Shown here in pieces: positions 18,249 to 27,375 of a DNA stretch of 64,000 nucleotides. Position 1 is the first letter of the stretch. Every line of letters starts with the position of its first letter. The stretch covers positions 1,116,001 through 1,180,000 of the forward strand of contig NZ_JAJCTD010000001.1 of the NCBI RefSeq assembly GCF_020564565.1, read 5' to 3'. The notes under the pieces are model-generated. The model saw only the letters and a program-made list of their open reading frames with translations. It ran no database searches and was not told where the DNA came from. Both the position numbers and the translations under genes were made by a program. This stretch comes from Rhodobacter sp. Har01 (GTDB lineage: Bacteria > Pseudomonadota > Alphaproteobacteria > Rhodobacterales > Rhodobacteraceae).

Positions 18249-19448
18249 ATGGCACTGGTTGTGACCGATGCGGTGGTGGCGACGATGCAGGGCGGCACTG
18301 GCCTGATCCCCTCGGGCGCCGTCGTCCTGCGCGACGGGCGCATCCTCTGGGTCGGGGCTTCGGACCGCATTCCAGATGAGTATCAAGATATTGAGCGGCA
18401 TTCCTGCGATGGCCGGCTGGTCACGCCGGGATTGATCGACTGCCACACCCACGCGGTCTGGGCGGGGTCGAGGGCGGCCGAGTTCGAGGCCCGTCTGAAC
18501 GGCGCAAGCTACGAAGAGATCGCCCGGGCGGGGGGCGGGATTCTCTCGACCGTCGCGGCCACCCGTGCGGCCAGCGAGTCCGACCTGATCGCCGCCACCC
18601 TGCCGCGGCTGGACCAGATGATCGCCAGCGGTGCCACCACCATCGAGGTGAAGTCGGGCTACGGCCTGACCGTCGCAGACGAACTGAAGATGCTGCGCGC
18701 CGCCCGTGCGCTGGAGCGGCTGCGTCCGATCCACGTCGTCACCACGCATCTGGCCGCCCATGCGGTGCCGCCCGACTACAAGGGCCGCGCTGCGGACTAC
18801 ATCGCCGAGGTCGCGATCCCCTCGCTTCGGGCGGCGCATGCCGAAGCTCTGGTCGACCAGGTCGATGCCTTCTGCGAAGGAATTGCCTTTTCTTCCCAGG
18901 AACTTGCGCCGCTTTTCTCTGAGGCGCGCGGGCTCGGCCTGCCGGTCAAGCTGCATGCCGAGCAGCTGTCCGACCGGAAGGGCGCGGTCTTTGCCGCCGC
19001 CGAAGGCGCGCTCAGCTGCGACCATGTCGAATACATCGGGCCGGACGGCGTGGCGGCGATGGCCGTGGCGGGCACCGTGGCGGTGCTGCTGCCCGGCGCC
19101 TTCTACTCCTTGCATGAGACGCAACTGCCCCCCGTCGCCGCCTTCCGTGCTGCCGGCGTGGCGATGGCGGTGGCGACCGACCTGAACCCCGGCACCTCGC
19201 CGATGGCCAGCCTGCCCCTGGCGATGAACATGGCCTGCACCTTGTTCCGCCTGACCCCGGCCGAGGCGCTGCTGGGCGCGACCGTCCAGGCCGCCCGCGC
19301 CCTGGGCCTGACCGACCGCGGAAGCATCGCGCCCGGGCAGCGGGCCGACCTCTGCCTGTGGGACGCCACCCATCCGGCGGAAATTGCCTGGCGCATCGGC
19401 GGGCCGAAGCTGCACGCCCGCATCTTCGGAGGCCGCCTTGACGCCTGA
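18249..19448 (+). CDS. hutI: Imidazolonepropionase
   Basis: 399 residues. It opens the imidazolone ring of 4-imidazolone-5-propanoate to give formimidoylglutamate, step three of histidine degradation. Amidohydrolase metal motifs: [19 protein letters not shown] near residue 63, [10 protein letters not shown] near 236, and [10 protein letters not shown] near 313. It starts 32 bp after the proposed promoter and its end overlaps the hutH start by 11 bp, so the two are translated together. Confidence 0.96.
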   Translation: MALVVTDAVVATMQGGTGLIPSGAVVLRDGRILWVGASDRIPDEYQDIERHSCDGRLVTPGLIDCHTHAVWAGSRAAEFEARLNGASYEEIARAGGGILSTVAATRAASESDLIAATLPRLDQMIASGATTIEVKSGYGLTVADELKMLRAARALERLRPIHVVTTHLAAHAVPPDYKGRAADYIAEVAIPSLRAAHAEALVDQVDAFCEGIAFSSQELAPLFSEARGLGLPVKLHAEQLSDRKGAVFAAAEGALSCDHVEYIGPDGVAAMAVAGTVAVLLPGAFYSLHETQLPPVAAFRAAGVAMAVATDLNPGTSPMASLPLAMNMACTLFRLTPAEALLGATVQAARALGLTDRGSIAPGQRADLCLWDATHPAEIAWRIGGPKLHARIFGGRLDA

Positions 19449-20967
19449 AATCCTGACCCCCGGCGAAACCACGCTGTCCCAACTGGAACGCCTGTTCCGA
19501 GACGGCCTGCCCGCCCGACTGGCCGACAGCGCCCGCCCCGGCATCGAGGCCGCCGCCGCCCGCATCGCCGTTGCTGCCGCCGGCGATACCCCGGTCTATG
19601 GTGTGAACACCGGCTTCGGCAAACTGGCCAGCCTGAAGATCGACCGACAGGATACGGAAAAGCTGCAGAAAAACCTGATCCTCAGCCACTGCTGCGGGGT
19701 CGGCGACCCGATGCCGCGCGACGTGACGCGGCTGATGATGACGCTCAAGCTGTTGTCCCTTGGCCGCGGCGCCTCGGGCGTGCGCCCGGCGGTGGTCGCG
19801 ATGCTGGAACAGATGCTCGCCCGCGGCGTGACGCCCGTGGTGCCGGACCAGGGCTCGGTGGGCGCCAGCGGCGACCTGGCGCCCTTGGCCCACATGACCG
19901 CGGTGATGATCGGCCATGGCGAGGCCGAGGTCGGCGGCTGCACGAAGCCCAGCGCGCAAGCTCTTTCCGAAGCTGGACTTTCCCCGCTGACCCTTGGCCC
20001 GAAAGAGGGCCTTGCCCTGATCAACGGCACCCAGTTCTCCACCGCCTACGCGCTGGCCGGCCTGTTCCAGGCCTGGTCCGCCGCGCGCGAGGCGCTGGTG
20101 ATCTCGGCCCTGACCACCGACGCCATCATGGGCTCGACCGCGCCCTTGCAGCCGGAAATCCACACGCTCCGCGGCCATCCCGGCCAGATCGAGGCGGCGG
20201 CGGCGATGCGCGCCCTGCTGGACGGCAGCGAAATCCGCGAAAGCCACCGCGACGGCGATACCCGCGTGCAAGACCCCTACTGCATCCGCTGCCAGCCGCA
20301 GGTGACCGGCGCCGCGATGGACGTGCTGCGCATGGCCGCCCGCAAGCTGGAAATCGAAGCCAACGCCGCCACCGACAACCCGCTGGTGCTGTCGAACGGC
20401 CGCATCGTCTCGGGCGGCAACTTCCACGCCGAACCCGTTGGATTCGCAGCAGACATGATCGCCCTGGCCCTGGCCGAGATCGGCGCCATCGCGCAGCGCC
20501 GCGTGGCGCTGATGGTGGACCCGACGCTGTCATTCGACCTGCCCGCCTTCCTGACCCCCAACCCCGGCCTCAACTCGGGCCTGATGATCGCCGAGGTCAC
20601 CACCGCGGCGCTGATGAGCGAGAACAAGCACCTCGCCCACCCGACGGTGATCGACAGCACCCCCACCAGTGCCAACCAGGAAGACCACGTCAGCATGGCC
20701 GCCCATGGCGCCCGGCGGCTGCAACCGATGGTCCGGAACCTGCAGGTCATCCTGGGCGTCGAGGCCCTCTGTGCGGCCCAGGGGATCGAGTTCCGCGCGC
20801 CGCTGCAGACCTCCGCGCCCCTCCGGGCCGCCCTCGCCGCGCTGCGCGCCGAAATCCCCGCCCTCACCGACGACCGCTACCTTGCCCCCGACCTGACCCG
20901 CGCCGCCGCCCTCGTCGCCGCAGGCCGGCTGGCGCAAGCCGCCGGCCTTGCCCTTCATCTTGGCTGA
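19438..20967 (+). CDS. hutH: Histidine ammonia-lyase
   Basis: 509 residues from a TTG start at 19438, chosen because GGAGG lies five bases upstream and the family N-terminus begins here. It removes ammonia from histidine to give urocanate. The self-forming MIO electrophile comes from Ala143-Ser144-Gly145 in [15 protein letters not shown], the same numbering as well-studied homologues. [11 protein letters not shown] (catalytic Tyr near 54) and the NQEDHVSM segment are also present. Its last four codons and stop (LHLG) lie inside a dispersed hairpin repeat. Confidence 0.95.
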   Translation: MTPEILTPGETTLSQLERLFRDGLPARLADSARPGIEAAAARIAVAAAGDTPVYGVNTGFGKLASLKIDRQDTEKLQKNLILSHCCGVGDPMPRDVTRLMMTLKLLSLGRGASGVRPAVVAMLEQMLARGVTPVVPDQGSVGASGDLAPLAHMTAVMIGHGEAEVGGCTKPSAQALSEAGLSPLTLGPKEGLALINGTQFSTAYALAGLFQAWSAAREALVISALTTDAIMGSTAPLQPEIHTLRGHPGQIEAAAAMRALLDGSEIRESHRDGDTRVQDPYCIRCQPQVTGAAMDVLRMAARKLEIEANAATDNPLVLSNGRIVSGGNFHAEPVGFAADMIALALAEIGAIAQRRVALMVDPTLSFDLPAFLTPNPGLNSGLMIAEVTTAALMSENKHLAHPTVIDSTPTSANQEDHVSMAAHGARRLQPMVRNLQVILGVEALCAAQGIEFRAPLQTSAPLRAALAALRAEIPALTDDRYLAPDLTRAAALVAAGRLAQAAGLALHLG

Positions 20968-21012
20968 AATACCCCGCGGGGGTCCGGGGGCGCGAAGCCC
21001 CCGGCGGCCCGC
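20951..21012 (+). repeat. Dispersed GC-hairpin intergenic repeat, copy 2 (overlaps the hutH stop)
   Basis: It begins CCTTCATCTTGGC, passes through AAATACCCC, and ends in a strong stem of GGGGG and CCCCC around a short loop, then GGCGGCCCGC. The first part encodes the end of hutH. It stands in the hutH-hutU gap and could lower or stabilise downstream mRNA. Confidence 0.7.
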
Positions 21013-21026
21013 GACAGGAGACCCCG

Positions 21027-22691
21027 ATGCAAGACCCGCGCCACAACAGCCGCGACATCTATCCCCCCACCGGCCCCGAGATCAGCGCCAAGAGCTGGCA
21101 GACCGAGGCGGCGCTGCGGATGCTGATGAACAACCTGCACCCCGACGTGGCCGAAAACCCGCATGAGCTGGTGGTTTACGGCGGCATCGGCCGGGCCGCC
21201 CGCACCTGGGAAGACTTCGACCGCATCTGCGCCGCCCTGCGCGACCTCGGCCCGGAGGAAACCCTGCTGGTGCAGTCGGGCAAGCCGGTGGGCATCTTCC
21301 GCACCCATGCCGATGCCCCCCGCGTCCTGATCGCCAACTCGAACCTGGTGCCGCACTGGGCGACCTGGGCGCATTTCAACGAATTGGACCGCAAGGGCCT
21401 GATGATGTACGGCCAGATGACCGCCGGCAGCTGGATCTACATCGGCACCCAAGGCATCGTGCAGGGCACCTATGAGACCTTCGCCGAGGCCGGCCGCCAG
21501 CACTATGGCGGCAACCTGAAAGGCCGCTGGATCCTGACCGGCGGGCTAGGCGGCATGGGCGGCGCACAGCCCCTGGCCGCGGTGATGGCCGGCGCCTGTT
21601 GCCTGGCGGTCGAGGTCGACGAGACCCGCATCGATTTCCGCCTGCGCACCCGCTACCTCGACGCCAAGGCCCGCAGCCTGGACGAAGCCCTGGCGATGAT
21701 CGACCGCTGGACCGCGGCGGGAGAGGCGAAATCCGTGGGCCTTCTGGGCAACGCCGCGGAAGTCTTCCCCGAACTCCTGCAACGCGGAGTTCGGCCCGAC
21801 ATGGTCACCGACCAGACCTCGGCGCATGACCCGCTGCACGGCTACTGCCCGGCAGGCTGGAGCGTCGGCGACTGGCGCGCAAGGCAGGAAACCAACCCGG
21901 CGGCGGTCGAGAAAGCCGCCCGCGCCTCGATGCGCACCCAGGTCGAAGCCATGGTGGGCTTCTGGAACGCCGGCGTGCCGACGCTGGATTACGGCAACAA
22001 CATCCGCCAGGTGGCACAGGACGAAGGGATGACAAACGCCTTCGCCTTCCCCGGCTTCGTGCCCGCCTACATCCGCCCGCTGTTCTGCCGCGGGATAGGC
22101 CCGTTCCGCTGGGTGGCGCTGTCGGGCGACCCGGAAGACATCCACAAGACCGACGCCGCGATGAAGCGGCTGTTTCCCGACAACGCGCATCTGCACCGTT
22201 GGCTGGACATGGCGGCCGAGCGCATCGCCTTCCAGGGCCTGCCCGCCCGCATCGCTTGGATCGGCCTTGGCGACCGCCACCGCGCCGGGCTGATGTTCAA
22301 CGAGATGGTGGCCTCCGGCGAGCTGAAGGCCCCCATCGTGATCGGCCGCGACCACCTCGACAGCGGCTCGGTCGCCAGCCCCAACCGCGAGACCGAGGCG
22401 ATGCAGGACGGCTCGGACGCGGTCAGCGACTGGCCGTTGCTGAACGCGCTTCTCAACACCGCCTCCGGCGCGACCTGGGTCAGCCTGCATCACGGCGGCG
22501 GGGTGGGCATGGGCTTCTCCCAGCACGCCGGCATGGTGATCGTGGCCGACGGCACGCCCCAGGCCGCAGGGCGGCTGGAACGGGTGCTGTGGAACGACCC
22601 CGCCACCGGCGTCATGCGCCACGCCGACGCAGGTTACGAAACTGCCATCGCCTGCGCCCGCCACCACGACCTTCGGCTTCCTGGCCTGTAA
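21027..22691 (+). CDS. hutU: Urocanate hydratase
   Basis: 554 residues, the family length. It adds water to urocanate with tightly bound NAD+ as an electrophile, step two of the pathway. The start follows CAGGAGACCCC. The NAD-binding loop [13 protein letters not shown] is near residue 175; [12 protein letters not shown] with YCP is near 270, and [16 protein letters not shown] near 490 is the typical C-terminal signature. It is third in the rightward hut run, separated from hutH by 59 bp containing a hairpin repeat. No hutG follows. Confidence 0.97.
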   Translation: MQDPRHNSRDIYPPTGPEISAKSWQTEAALRMLMNNLHPDVAENPHELVVYGGIGRAARTWEDFDRICAALRDLGPEETLLVQSGKPVGIFRTHADAPRVLIANSNLVPHWATWAHFNELDRKGLMMYGQMTAGSWIYIGTQGIVQGTYETFAEAGRQHYGGNLKGRWILTGGLGGMGGAQPLAAVMAGACCLAVEVDETRIDFRLRTRYLDAKARSLDEALAMIDRWTAAGEAKSVGLLGNAAEVFPELLQRGVRPDMVTDQTSAHDPLHGYCPAGWSVGDWRARQETNPAAVEKAARASMRTQVEAMVGFWNAGVPTLDYGNNIRQVAQDEGMTNAFAFPGFVPAYIRPLFCRGIGPFRWVALSGDPEDIHKTDAAMKRLFPDNAHLHRWLDMAAERIAFQGLPARIAWIGLGDRHRAGLMFNEMVASGELKAPIVIGRDHLDSGSVASPNRETEAMQDGSDAVSDWPLLNALLNTASGATWVSLHHGGGVGMGFSQHAGMVIVADGTPQAAGRLERVLWNDPATGVMRHADAGYETAIACARHHDLRLPGL

Positions 22692-22692
22692 T

Positions 22693-22750
22693 TTCATCTG
22701 TCCAAAAATATCCCGGGGGTCCGGGGGCAGCGCCCCCGGCGGCCCGCCAC
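22693..22750 (+). repeat. Dispersed GC-hairpin intergenic repeat, copy 3
   Basis: It begins TTCATCTGTCC, then AAAAATATCCC, then a stem of CCGGGGGC and GCCCCCGG around AGC (or its shift), and ends GGCGGCCCGCC, the same ending as copy 2. It starts two bases after the hutU stop and ends before the flavin reductase gene. Confidence 0.7.
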
Positions 22751-22763
22751 AAAGGACCACGCC

Positions 22764-23417
22764 ATGCATTATGCCCCCGGTCGCGAGGCCTGCCCGCTGC
22801 CCTTCAGCCCGTTCAAGGCCTGCACCGTGCCGCGCCCGATCGGCTGGCTCTCCACCGTCTCGGCCGCGGGCGTGGCCAACCTCGCCCCCTACAGCCAGTG
22901 GCAGAACCTGAGCTTCGACCCGCCGATGGTGATGTTCGCCGCCAACCCGTATTCCGACGGCCGCCGCAAGCACACCGTGCTGAACGCCGAAGCGACCGGC
23001 TGGTTCGTCTGGAACATGTGCACCTTCGCGCAGAAGGACGCGATGAACATCACCGCGATGGAATGGCCCGAGGGCACGGATGAATTCGAGCGGGCCGGCC
23101 TGACCAAGGCCCCCTGCCTGGATGCCCCCGGCCCGCGCGTCGCCGAAAGCCCGGCGCATTTCGAATGCCGCTACCTGTCGACTCACCGACTGCGCGGGCA
23201 GTCGCAGGCTGGCTGGGTGGACGTGGTCTATGGCGAGGTCATGCGCATCCATGTGCAGGACGAGATGCTGACCCCCGAAGGCAAGCTGGACTATGCCCGC
23301 ATCGCTCCGCTGGCCCGGGTCGGCTACCACGACTACACCGTGGTGCGCGACACCTTCCCGATGCCGATCCCGGGCGCCTCGCCGGCTGCGGCGGCGGGGC
23401 TTGAGGGCAAGCCCTGA
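22764..23417 (+). CDS. Flavin reductase-like domain protein
   Basis: 217 residues. The fold is the FMN-binding split barrel: FKACTVPRPIGWLSTVSAAG near residue 16, then NLAPYSQWQNLSFDPPMVMF and TGWFVWNMCT, which are family landmarks for FMN binding. HAS-type proteins reduce flavin or act as flavin-dependent oxidoreductases; the substrate is unknown. It follows hutU in the same direction after a hairpin repeat. A role in histidine catabolism has no direct support. It converges on the PHP gene. Confidence 0.82.
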   Translation: MHYAPGREACPLPFSPFKACTVPRPIGWLSTVSAAGVANLAPYSQWQNLSFDPPMVMFAANPYSDGRRKHTVLNAEATGWFVWNMCTFAQKDAMNITAMEWPEGTDEFERAGLTKAPCLDAPGPRVAESPAHFECRYLSTHRLRGQSQAGWVDVVYGEVMRIHVQDEMLTPEGKLDYARIAPLARVGYHDYTVVRDTFPMPIPGASPAAAAGLEGKP

Positions 23418-23431
23418 CCGCGCCCGCAAAC

Positions 23432-23478
23432 GATTTCCGAAGACGGAAATCGTGCACGGAATTCGACTTCGAATTCCG
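23432..23478. repeat. Double-hairpin repeat, copy 1
   Basis: Hairpin one: GATTTCCG (23432-23439), loop AAGA, CGGAAATC. Hairpin two: CGGAATTCGA (23457-23466), loop CT, TCGAATTCCG. The two are five bases apart (GTGCA). It sits between the convergent flavin reductase and PHP genes. A second copy with compensating changes is at 42353-42399. Confidence 0.8.
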
Positions 23479-23490
23479 GCGCCCGGCCGG

Positions 23491-24441
23491 TCAGCCCAGG
23501 CGCGGGTTGACCCCGGCCGCGCGCCAGATCGGGTTCGACCAGGCCCGCCGGCCGGCCGCGTCGATCACCGATATGCGCAGCCAGGGGCTGCCCAGAAGCC
23601 GGTCGAGCGGCACCTCGGCCCGGGTTATCGAATGGCCGTGCACCCCCTTGGCCCCGGTGCCCCAGCCCATCGCCACCACCGATGTCGCGGCCGAGCATTC
23701 GACGATGGCGGTGTTGCCCTCGATCCGCACATCGCGGATCTCGGGGCCTTGCGAGGAATAGAAATCCCCCCGCTTCAGCGCCGCCAGCAGCGCCTCGGGT
23801 TCGTTCGCCTCGGCCTTCACCATGACCCAGCCACCGAAATGGTCGGGTTCCGAGAAATGCGCGTCGTCGGTGGCGATCAGCGACAGCTTGCGGCCCTCGG
23901 TCAGCAGCAGGTCGGCGATCCCTGCCCCGTCGCCACGGTCGCAGCCCGCCGCGCAGCCGTGGTTGTAGATCTCCACCGCGTGTGCGGCCCGGATGCTGCG
24001 CGCGTCTTCCAGCGTCAGGCCGGACCATTGCGGATGCGCGATGGCGACGAAGGCGCCGGCGGCCACCGCCCGTGCGGCGATCTCGGGGCCGGTCTCCTGG
24101 CCCGGTTCGGGGACAAAGCTCATCGTCTTTGCCGCGGCGAAGTCCGCCGGCAGCCCGACGGCCAGGATATGCCACAACTCGCCGTTCTTCTGCGCGCCAG
24201 AGTGCAGTTCCGCCCCCAGGAGCGTGGTGAAGCCGTCGCTGCGCATTGGCACGGTATCGACCAGGGGAAAGCCGTACATGCCGATGAAATGATCGGTCAA
24301 TGCCAGGAAATCGTAGCCCTCGGCGCGGTAGCGGCGGCAGACCTCTTCGGGGCTGAGCACCCCGTCCGAACGGTCGGAATGGGTGTGCAGATTGCCGCGC
24401 CAGAAGCGGCCAGGCGCGGAAAAGGCGGAGTGGCGGGTCAT
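23491..24441 (-). CDS. PHP-domain metal-dependent phosphoesterase
   Basis: 316 residues from ATG 24441 (MTRHSAFSAPGRFWRGNLHTH). The PHP signature NLHTHSDRSDGVLSPEE near residue 17 has the paired His ligands and Asp; FLALTDHF, GAELHS, AIAHPQWSG and ATDDAHFSE supply further metal ligands in the usual order. Family members hydrolyse phosphoesters (histidinol phosphate, nucleotides and others) or are of unknown specificity. The last 90 residues form an extra beta-rich domain. It diverges from the SqrR-type regulator by about 130 bp; a link between them is unproven. Confidence 0.85.
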   Translation of the reverse strand: MTRHSAFSAPGRFWRGNLHTHSDRSDGVLSPEEVCRRYRAEGYDFLALTDHFIGMYGFPLVDTVPMRSDGFTTLLGAELHSGAQKNGELWHILAVGLPADFAAAKTMSFVPEPGQETGPEIAARAVAAGAFVAIAHPQWSGLTLEDARSIRAAHAVEIYNHGCAAGCDRGDGAGIADLLLTEGRKLSLIATDDAHFSEPDHFGGWVMVKAEANEPEALLAALKRGDFYSSQGPEIRDVRIEGNTAIVECSAATSVVAMGWGTGAKGVHGHSITRAEVPLDRLLGSPWLRISVIDAAGRRAWSNPIWRAAGVNPRLG

Positions 24442-24534
24442 GGCGTCCTCAAGGGGGAATCGGGCACGCCGATCCTTGCCCAGGCCGCCACGGCGCGGCA
24501 AGGCCGCACTCGCAAGCGGACCTGCGCCATGCTA

Positions 24535-24555
24535 TGAATCACCCGCACATATTCA
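24535..24555. promoter_or_regulatory. Small inverted repeat before the SqrR-type gene
   Basis: TGAAT (24535-24539) and ATTCA (24551-24555) are exact inverse complements around 11 bp, 13 bp before the start codon. ArsR-family regulators bind short ATTC/GAAT-like half-sites, so this may be an autoregulatory operator. The arms are short and could arise by chance. Confidence 0.3.
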
Positions 24556-24568
24556 AAGGTGTGTTGCG

Positions 24569-24922
24569 ATGAACGTAGTCCAGGCGGACCTGTCCAGCGA
24601 AGACGAGACCTGCGGCATGCTGCCGCCGGACGAGATGCTGCGCCAGGCAACCACGGCGGCCGGGTTCCTGAAGGCGCTGGCGCATGAAGGGCGGCTGATG
24701 ATCCTGTGCCACCTCAGTTCCGGCGAAAAGTCGGTGACCGAGCTTGAGCACCTGCTCGATTCGCGCCAGGCGGCGGTCAGCCAGCAACTGGCGCGGCTGC
24801 GCCTGGAGGGGCTGGTGGCCACGCGGCGCGACGGCAAGGCGATCTATTACTCGATCCAGGACCCCAAGGTGCTGCGCTCGATCACGCTGATCTACGACAT
24901 GTTCTGCAAGCCGGCGGACTGA
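24569..24922 (+). CDS. ArsR-family persulfide-sensing repressor (SqrR/BigR type)
   Basis: 117 residues from ATG 24569. The winged helix-turn-helix is clear: FLKALAHEGRLMILCHLSSGE, then LLDSRQAAVSQQLARLRLEGLV (recognition helix) and RRDGKAIYYSI. Three cysteines occur, at 15, 47 and 113. The pair 47/113 is spaced 66 residues apart, as are the two redox-active cysteines of SqrR (41/107), and Cys15 matches its Cys9 with the same offset of six. Such repressors form a polysulfide bridge when sulfide is present and release sulfide-detoxification genes. No sulfide:quinone reductase or persulfide dioxygenase is beside it, so its targets are elsewhere. Confidence 0.85.
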   Translation: MNVVQADLSSEDETCGMLPPDEMLRQATTAAGFLKALAHEGRLMILCHLSSGEKSVTELEHLLDSRQAAVSQQLARLRLEGLVATRRDGKAIYYSIQDPKVLRSITLIYDMFCKPAD

Positions 24923-24943
24923 CGCCGCCGAAGCCCGCTGTGG

Positions 24944-25678
24944 TCAGCCGCGCCCGATATAGGGCATGTCTCGGGCCATGATCGTCAGGAAGGGGATGTT
25001 CACCTCTGGCGGCAGGCTGGCCATGTGCAGCACGGCCGCCGCGACATGGCCTGCATCGAACACCGGCTCGGGGCGGATGCTGCCGTCGGCCTGCGGCACG
25101 CCGGTCAGGAACTTTTCGGCCAGCCCGGTCAGCGCGTTGCCGATGTCGATCTGGCCGCAGGCGATGCCGAAGCGGCGGCCGTCCAGCGCCAGACTGCGGG
25201 TCAAGCCGGTGACGGCGTGTTTCGACATGGTGTAGGGCGCCGTGCCCGGCCGCGGCACATGCGCCGAAACCGAGCCGTTGTTGATGATCCGCCCGCCTTG
25301 CGGCGCCTGCCGCCGCATCAGGCCGAAACCGGCGCGGGCGCAGAGGAACATGCCGGTGATGTTGGTCTGGCACAGCCGCAGCCAGTCCTCGACCGCGATC
25401 TCGTCGATCGGCCGGCCGGGCAGCGACAGGCCGGCGTTGTTGAACAGCACGTCCAGCCGGCCCCAGGCGGCCTCGACCCGGGCGAAGGCGGCGTCCACCT
25501 CCTTGGGCACGCCCACATCGCCGGTCAGGATCAGCGCGGCGGCTTCGCCCGCGGTTTCGCGCAAGGGGCCTTCGCGCCGGCCCAGCAGGGCGACGCGCCA
25601 GCCGGCGGCCAGGAAGGCGCGCGCGGTGGCGCGGCCGATGCCGGCGCCGGCGCCGGTGACGAGGATGGTCTTGGTCAT
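24944..25678 (-). CDS. Short-chain dehydrogenase/reductase
   Basis: 244 residues. NAD(P)-binding TGAGAGIGRATARAF is at the N-terminus, NNAG near residue 90, an Asn-Ser-Val region near 138 for the catalytic Ser, and the catalytic pair YTMSK near 151-155. The substrate cannot be told. The start overlaps the end of the glycosyltransferase gene by 4 bp, so it is the last cistron of the methyltransferase-glycosyltransferase-SDR run. It converges on the SqrR-type gene with 21 bp between them. Confidence 0.9.
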   Translation of the reverse strand: MTKTILVTGAGAGIGRATARAFLAAGWRVALLGRREGPLRETAGEAAALILTGDVGVPKEVDAAFARVEAAWGRLDVLFNNAGLSLPGRPIDEIAVEDWLRLCQTNITGMFLCARAGFGLMRRQAPQGGRIINNGSVSAHVPRPGTAPYTMSKHAVTGLTRSLALDGRRFGIACGQIDIGNALTGLAEKFLTGVPQADGSIRPEPVFDAGHVAAAVLHMASLPPEVNIPFLTIMARDMPYIGRG

Positions 25679-27375
25679 GGATCGCTGTCCGCCTCTTGCG
25701 CAAAGCCGTATTTCATCAGCCAGATCAGCACCCGGGCGGCGGCCCGCTGCGGCAGGCCGGCGGTTCTGCCCAGGTCTTCGAGCCGGGCACCGGCCGGGCC
25801 GGCGCCATCCAGCGCCGCCAGCAGCGCGGCGATGTGGGGGCGGGCCTCGATCAGGCGGCGCGTGGCTTCGTAGTCGCGCAGGTCAAGCGTCTGCGACAGG
25901 TCCGGCCGATCATCGCGCGGCGCGGCGCGGTAGCGGCGGCCGGGGTCGGGGCCGGTGCGGCTGGGATAGCTGGCGAAGAAGACGCCCGGCGCGGGCGCCG
26001 GCGGCAGCCGGGTTGCCGGCATCGGCGGCGGGGCGCTGCCCGCCGCGCGGGCCAGCGTCAGCCGCGCGGCCTGCTCGGCCCAAAGCGCCTGGATCTGCGG
26101 CATCACCGCCGCCCAGTCGTACAGGCTGCGCGCCCGCGCCCGACCCGCCGCCGCCATCCGGGCGCGCAGGTCCGCGTCGCCGCCCAGCGCGACCAGCGCC
26201 CGGGTCAGGGCCGCAAGGTCGATCCGGGTCAGCGCCGAAAGCTGGCCGGCATATTGCGCGTAGCTGTCGGTGCCGCCGAAGTGGCGCTGGCCCAGATAGG
26301 CGGTCAGCTCCGTCGCCGGCATTTCGGTCGGCACGCGGATGCCCACCTCGGGGGGCACGGTGTCCTTCATCCCGTCCCAGTCCGAGACGATCAGCGGCAG
26401 GCCCGCCGCCATGGCCTCGATCGGTGCAAGGCCGAAGGTTTCCTGCACATTGTCGATGGGAAACAGGAACAGGTCGGCGGCCGAAAGCGTGGCCTTGCGG
26501 GCGGTGGCGCTGGCCCCGTCGAGCAGGTGAAAGCCGACCTCGGGCATCATCTCGGCGGCCCCGCGGGTGAAGGCGCGACGCGACGGGTCGTCGCGGAACT
26601 GGCCGCAGAGCAGCAGGTGGAAGCGCCGCCCCAGCGTCCGCTGGGCGCGGGCGAGCGCCAGATAGAGCGGCAGCGGGTCGAACTTCTCATGCGCGGAAAG
26701 CCGGGCGACGATGGCGCAGGCGATCTCGCCCGGGGCCAGCCCGAGCTGCCCTCGCAGGGCCGCGCCGGCGGCCGGGTCGGGGGTGAAGTCGTCGCAGGTC
26801 ACCCCCAGCGGGATGACCGGCATCAGCGGCCGCGGCGGTGGCGGACGGCCAAAGCGGTCGCCAAGATAGGCGTCGGTCAGGTCCATCTGCGCGGCAAGCG
26901 AGGCGGCCACCGCCTGCGAGGTGCAGATCACCGCGTCCCAGGGCATCTGCGGGGCCGCGCGCAGGTCGAACAGGCCCTGCATCACGGCCTTGGTGGCGGT
27001 GGTGTGGGTGATGCCGCAGATCGCATGGGCGGCCCCGCCGAACGGCGCCCGGCGCCAGCATTCGGTGGCGAAGTTGGGGCTGGGGAAGCTGATCACCTGC
27101 AGCGGGGCGATGCCGCGCATCTGGTCAAGCCGGACGCCGCGGATCGGCCGCGTCACCCCCTGCCGGGCAGCGACGTCGCAGAACCGCGCCTCGTCCGAAG
27201 CAAAGTGGGTCAGGCAGACGAATTCCTGCACATCGGCATGGGCGAAAAAGCCGCGCAGGAAGCTTTCCCCGGCCACCCGGCGCCCGTTGATGCCCCTTGC
27301 CGCCGGGTCATAGCCGTCGGGCGCATACCAGATCGCAGCGTTGGCGCTGGCGCTGGCGGCGGCGGCCCGGGTCAT
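25675..27375 (-). CDS. Glycosyltransferase, GT4-like, with C-terminal extension
   Basis: 566 residues from ATG 27375, which overlaps the methyltransferase stop by 4 bp. Residues about 190-400 have the GT4 layout: CAIVARLSAHEKFDPLPLYLAL, a FHLLLCGQ segment, and the nucleotide-sugar site ETFGLAPIEAMAAGLPLIVS with a following SDWDGMKD. The N-terminal third is a divergent acceptor domain; the last 130 residues contain a Pro-rich linker and a small Arg-rich domain not typical of the family. It is likely cytoplasmic and may act on an exopolysaccharide or glycolipid. Flanking genes suggest a modified glycan, but this is inference. Confidence 0.8.
   Translation of the reverse strand: MTRAAAASASANAAIWYAPDGYDPAARGINGRRVAGESFLRGFFAHADVQEFVCLTHFASDEARFCDVAARQGVTRPIRGVRLDQMRGIAPLQVISFPSPNFATECWRRAPFGGAAHAICGITHTTATKAVMQGLFDLRAAPQMPWDAVICTSQAVAASLAAQMDLTDAYLGDRFGRPPPPRPLMPVIPLGVTCDDFTPDPAAGAALRGQLGLAPGEIACAIVARLSAHEKFDPLPLYLALARAQRTLGRRFHLLLCGQFRDDPSRRAFTRGAAEMMPEVGFHLLDGASATARKATLSAADLFLFPIDNVQETFGLAPIEAMAAGLPLIVSDWDGMKDTVPPEVGIRVPTEMPATELTAYLGQRHFGGTDSYAQYAGQLSALTRIDLAALTRALVALGGDADLRARMAAAGRARARSLYDWAAVMPQIQALWAEQAARLTLARAAGSAPPPMPATRLPPAPAPGVFFASYPSRTGPDPGRRYRAAPRDDRPDLSQTLDLRDYEATRRLIEARPHIAALLAALDGAGPAGARLEDLGRTAGLPQRAAARVLIWLMKYGFAQEADSDP

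Noticed and set aside
21546..23429. A 627-codon leftward open frame
   Set aside because: Antisense to hutU and the flavin reductase, no recognisable domain.
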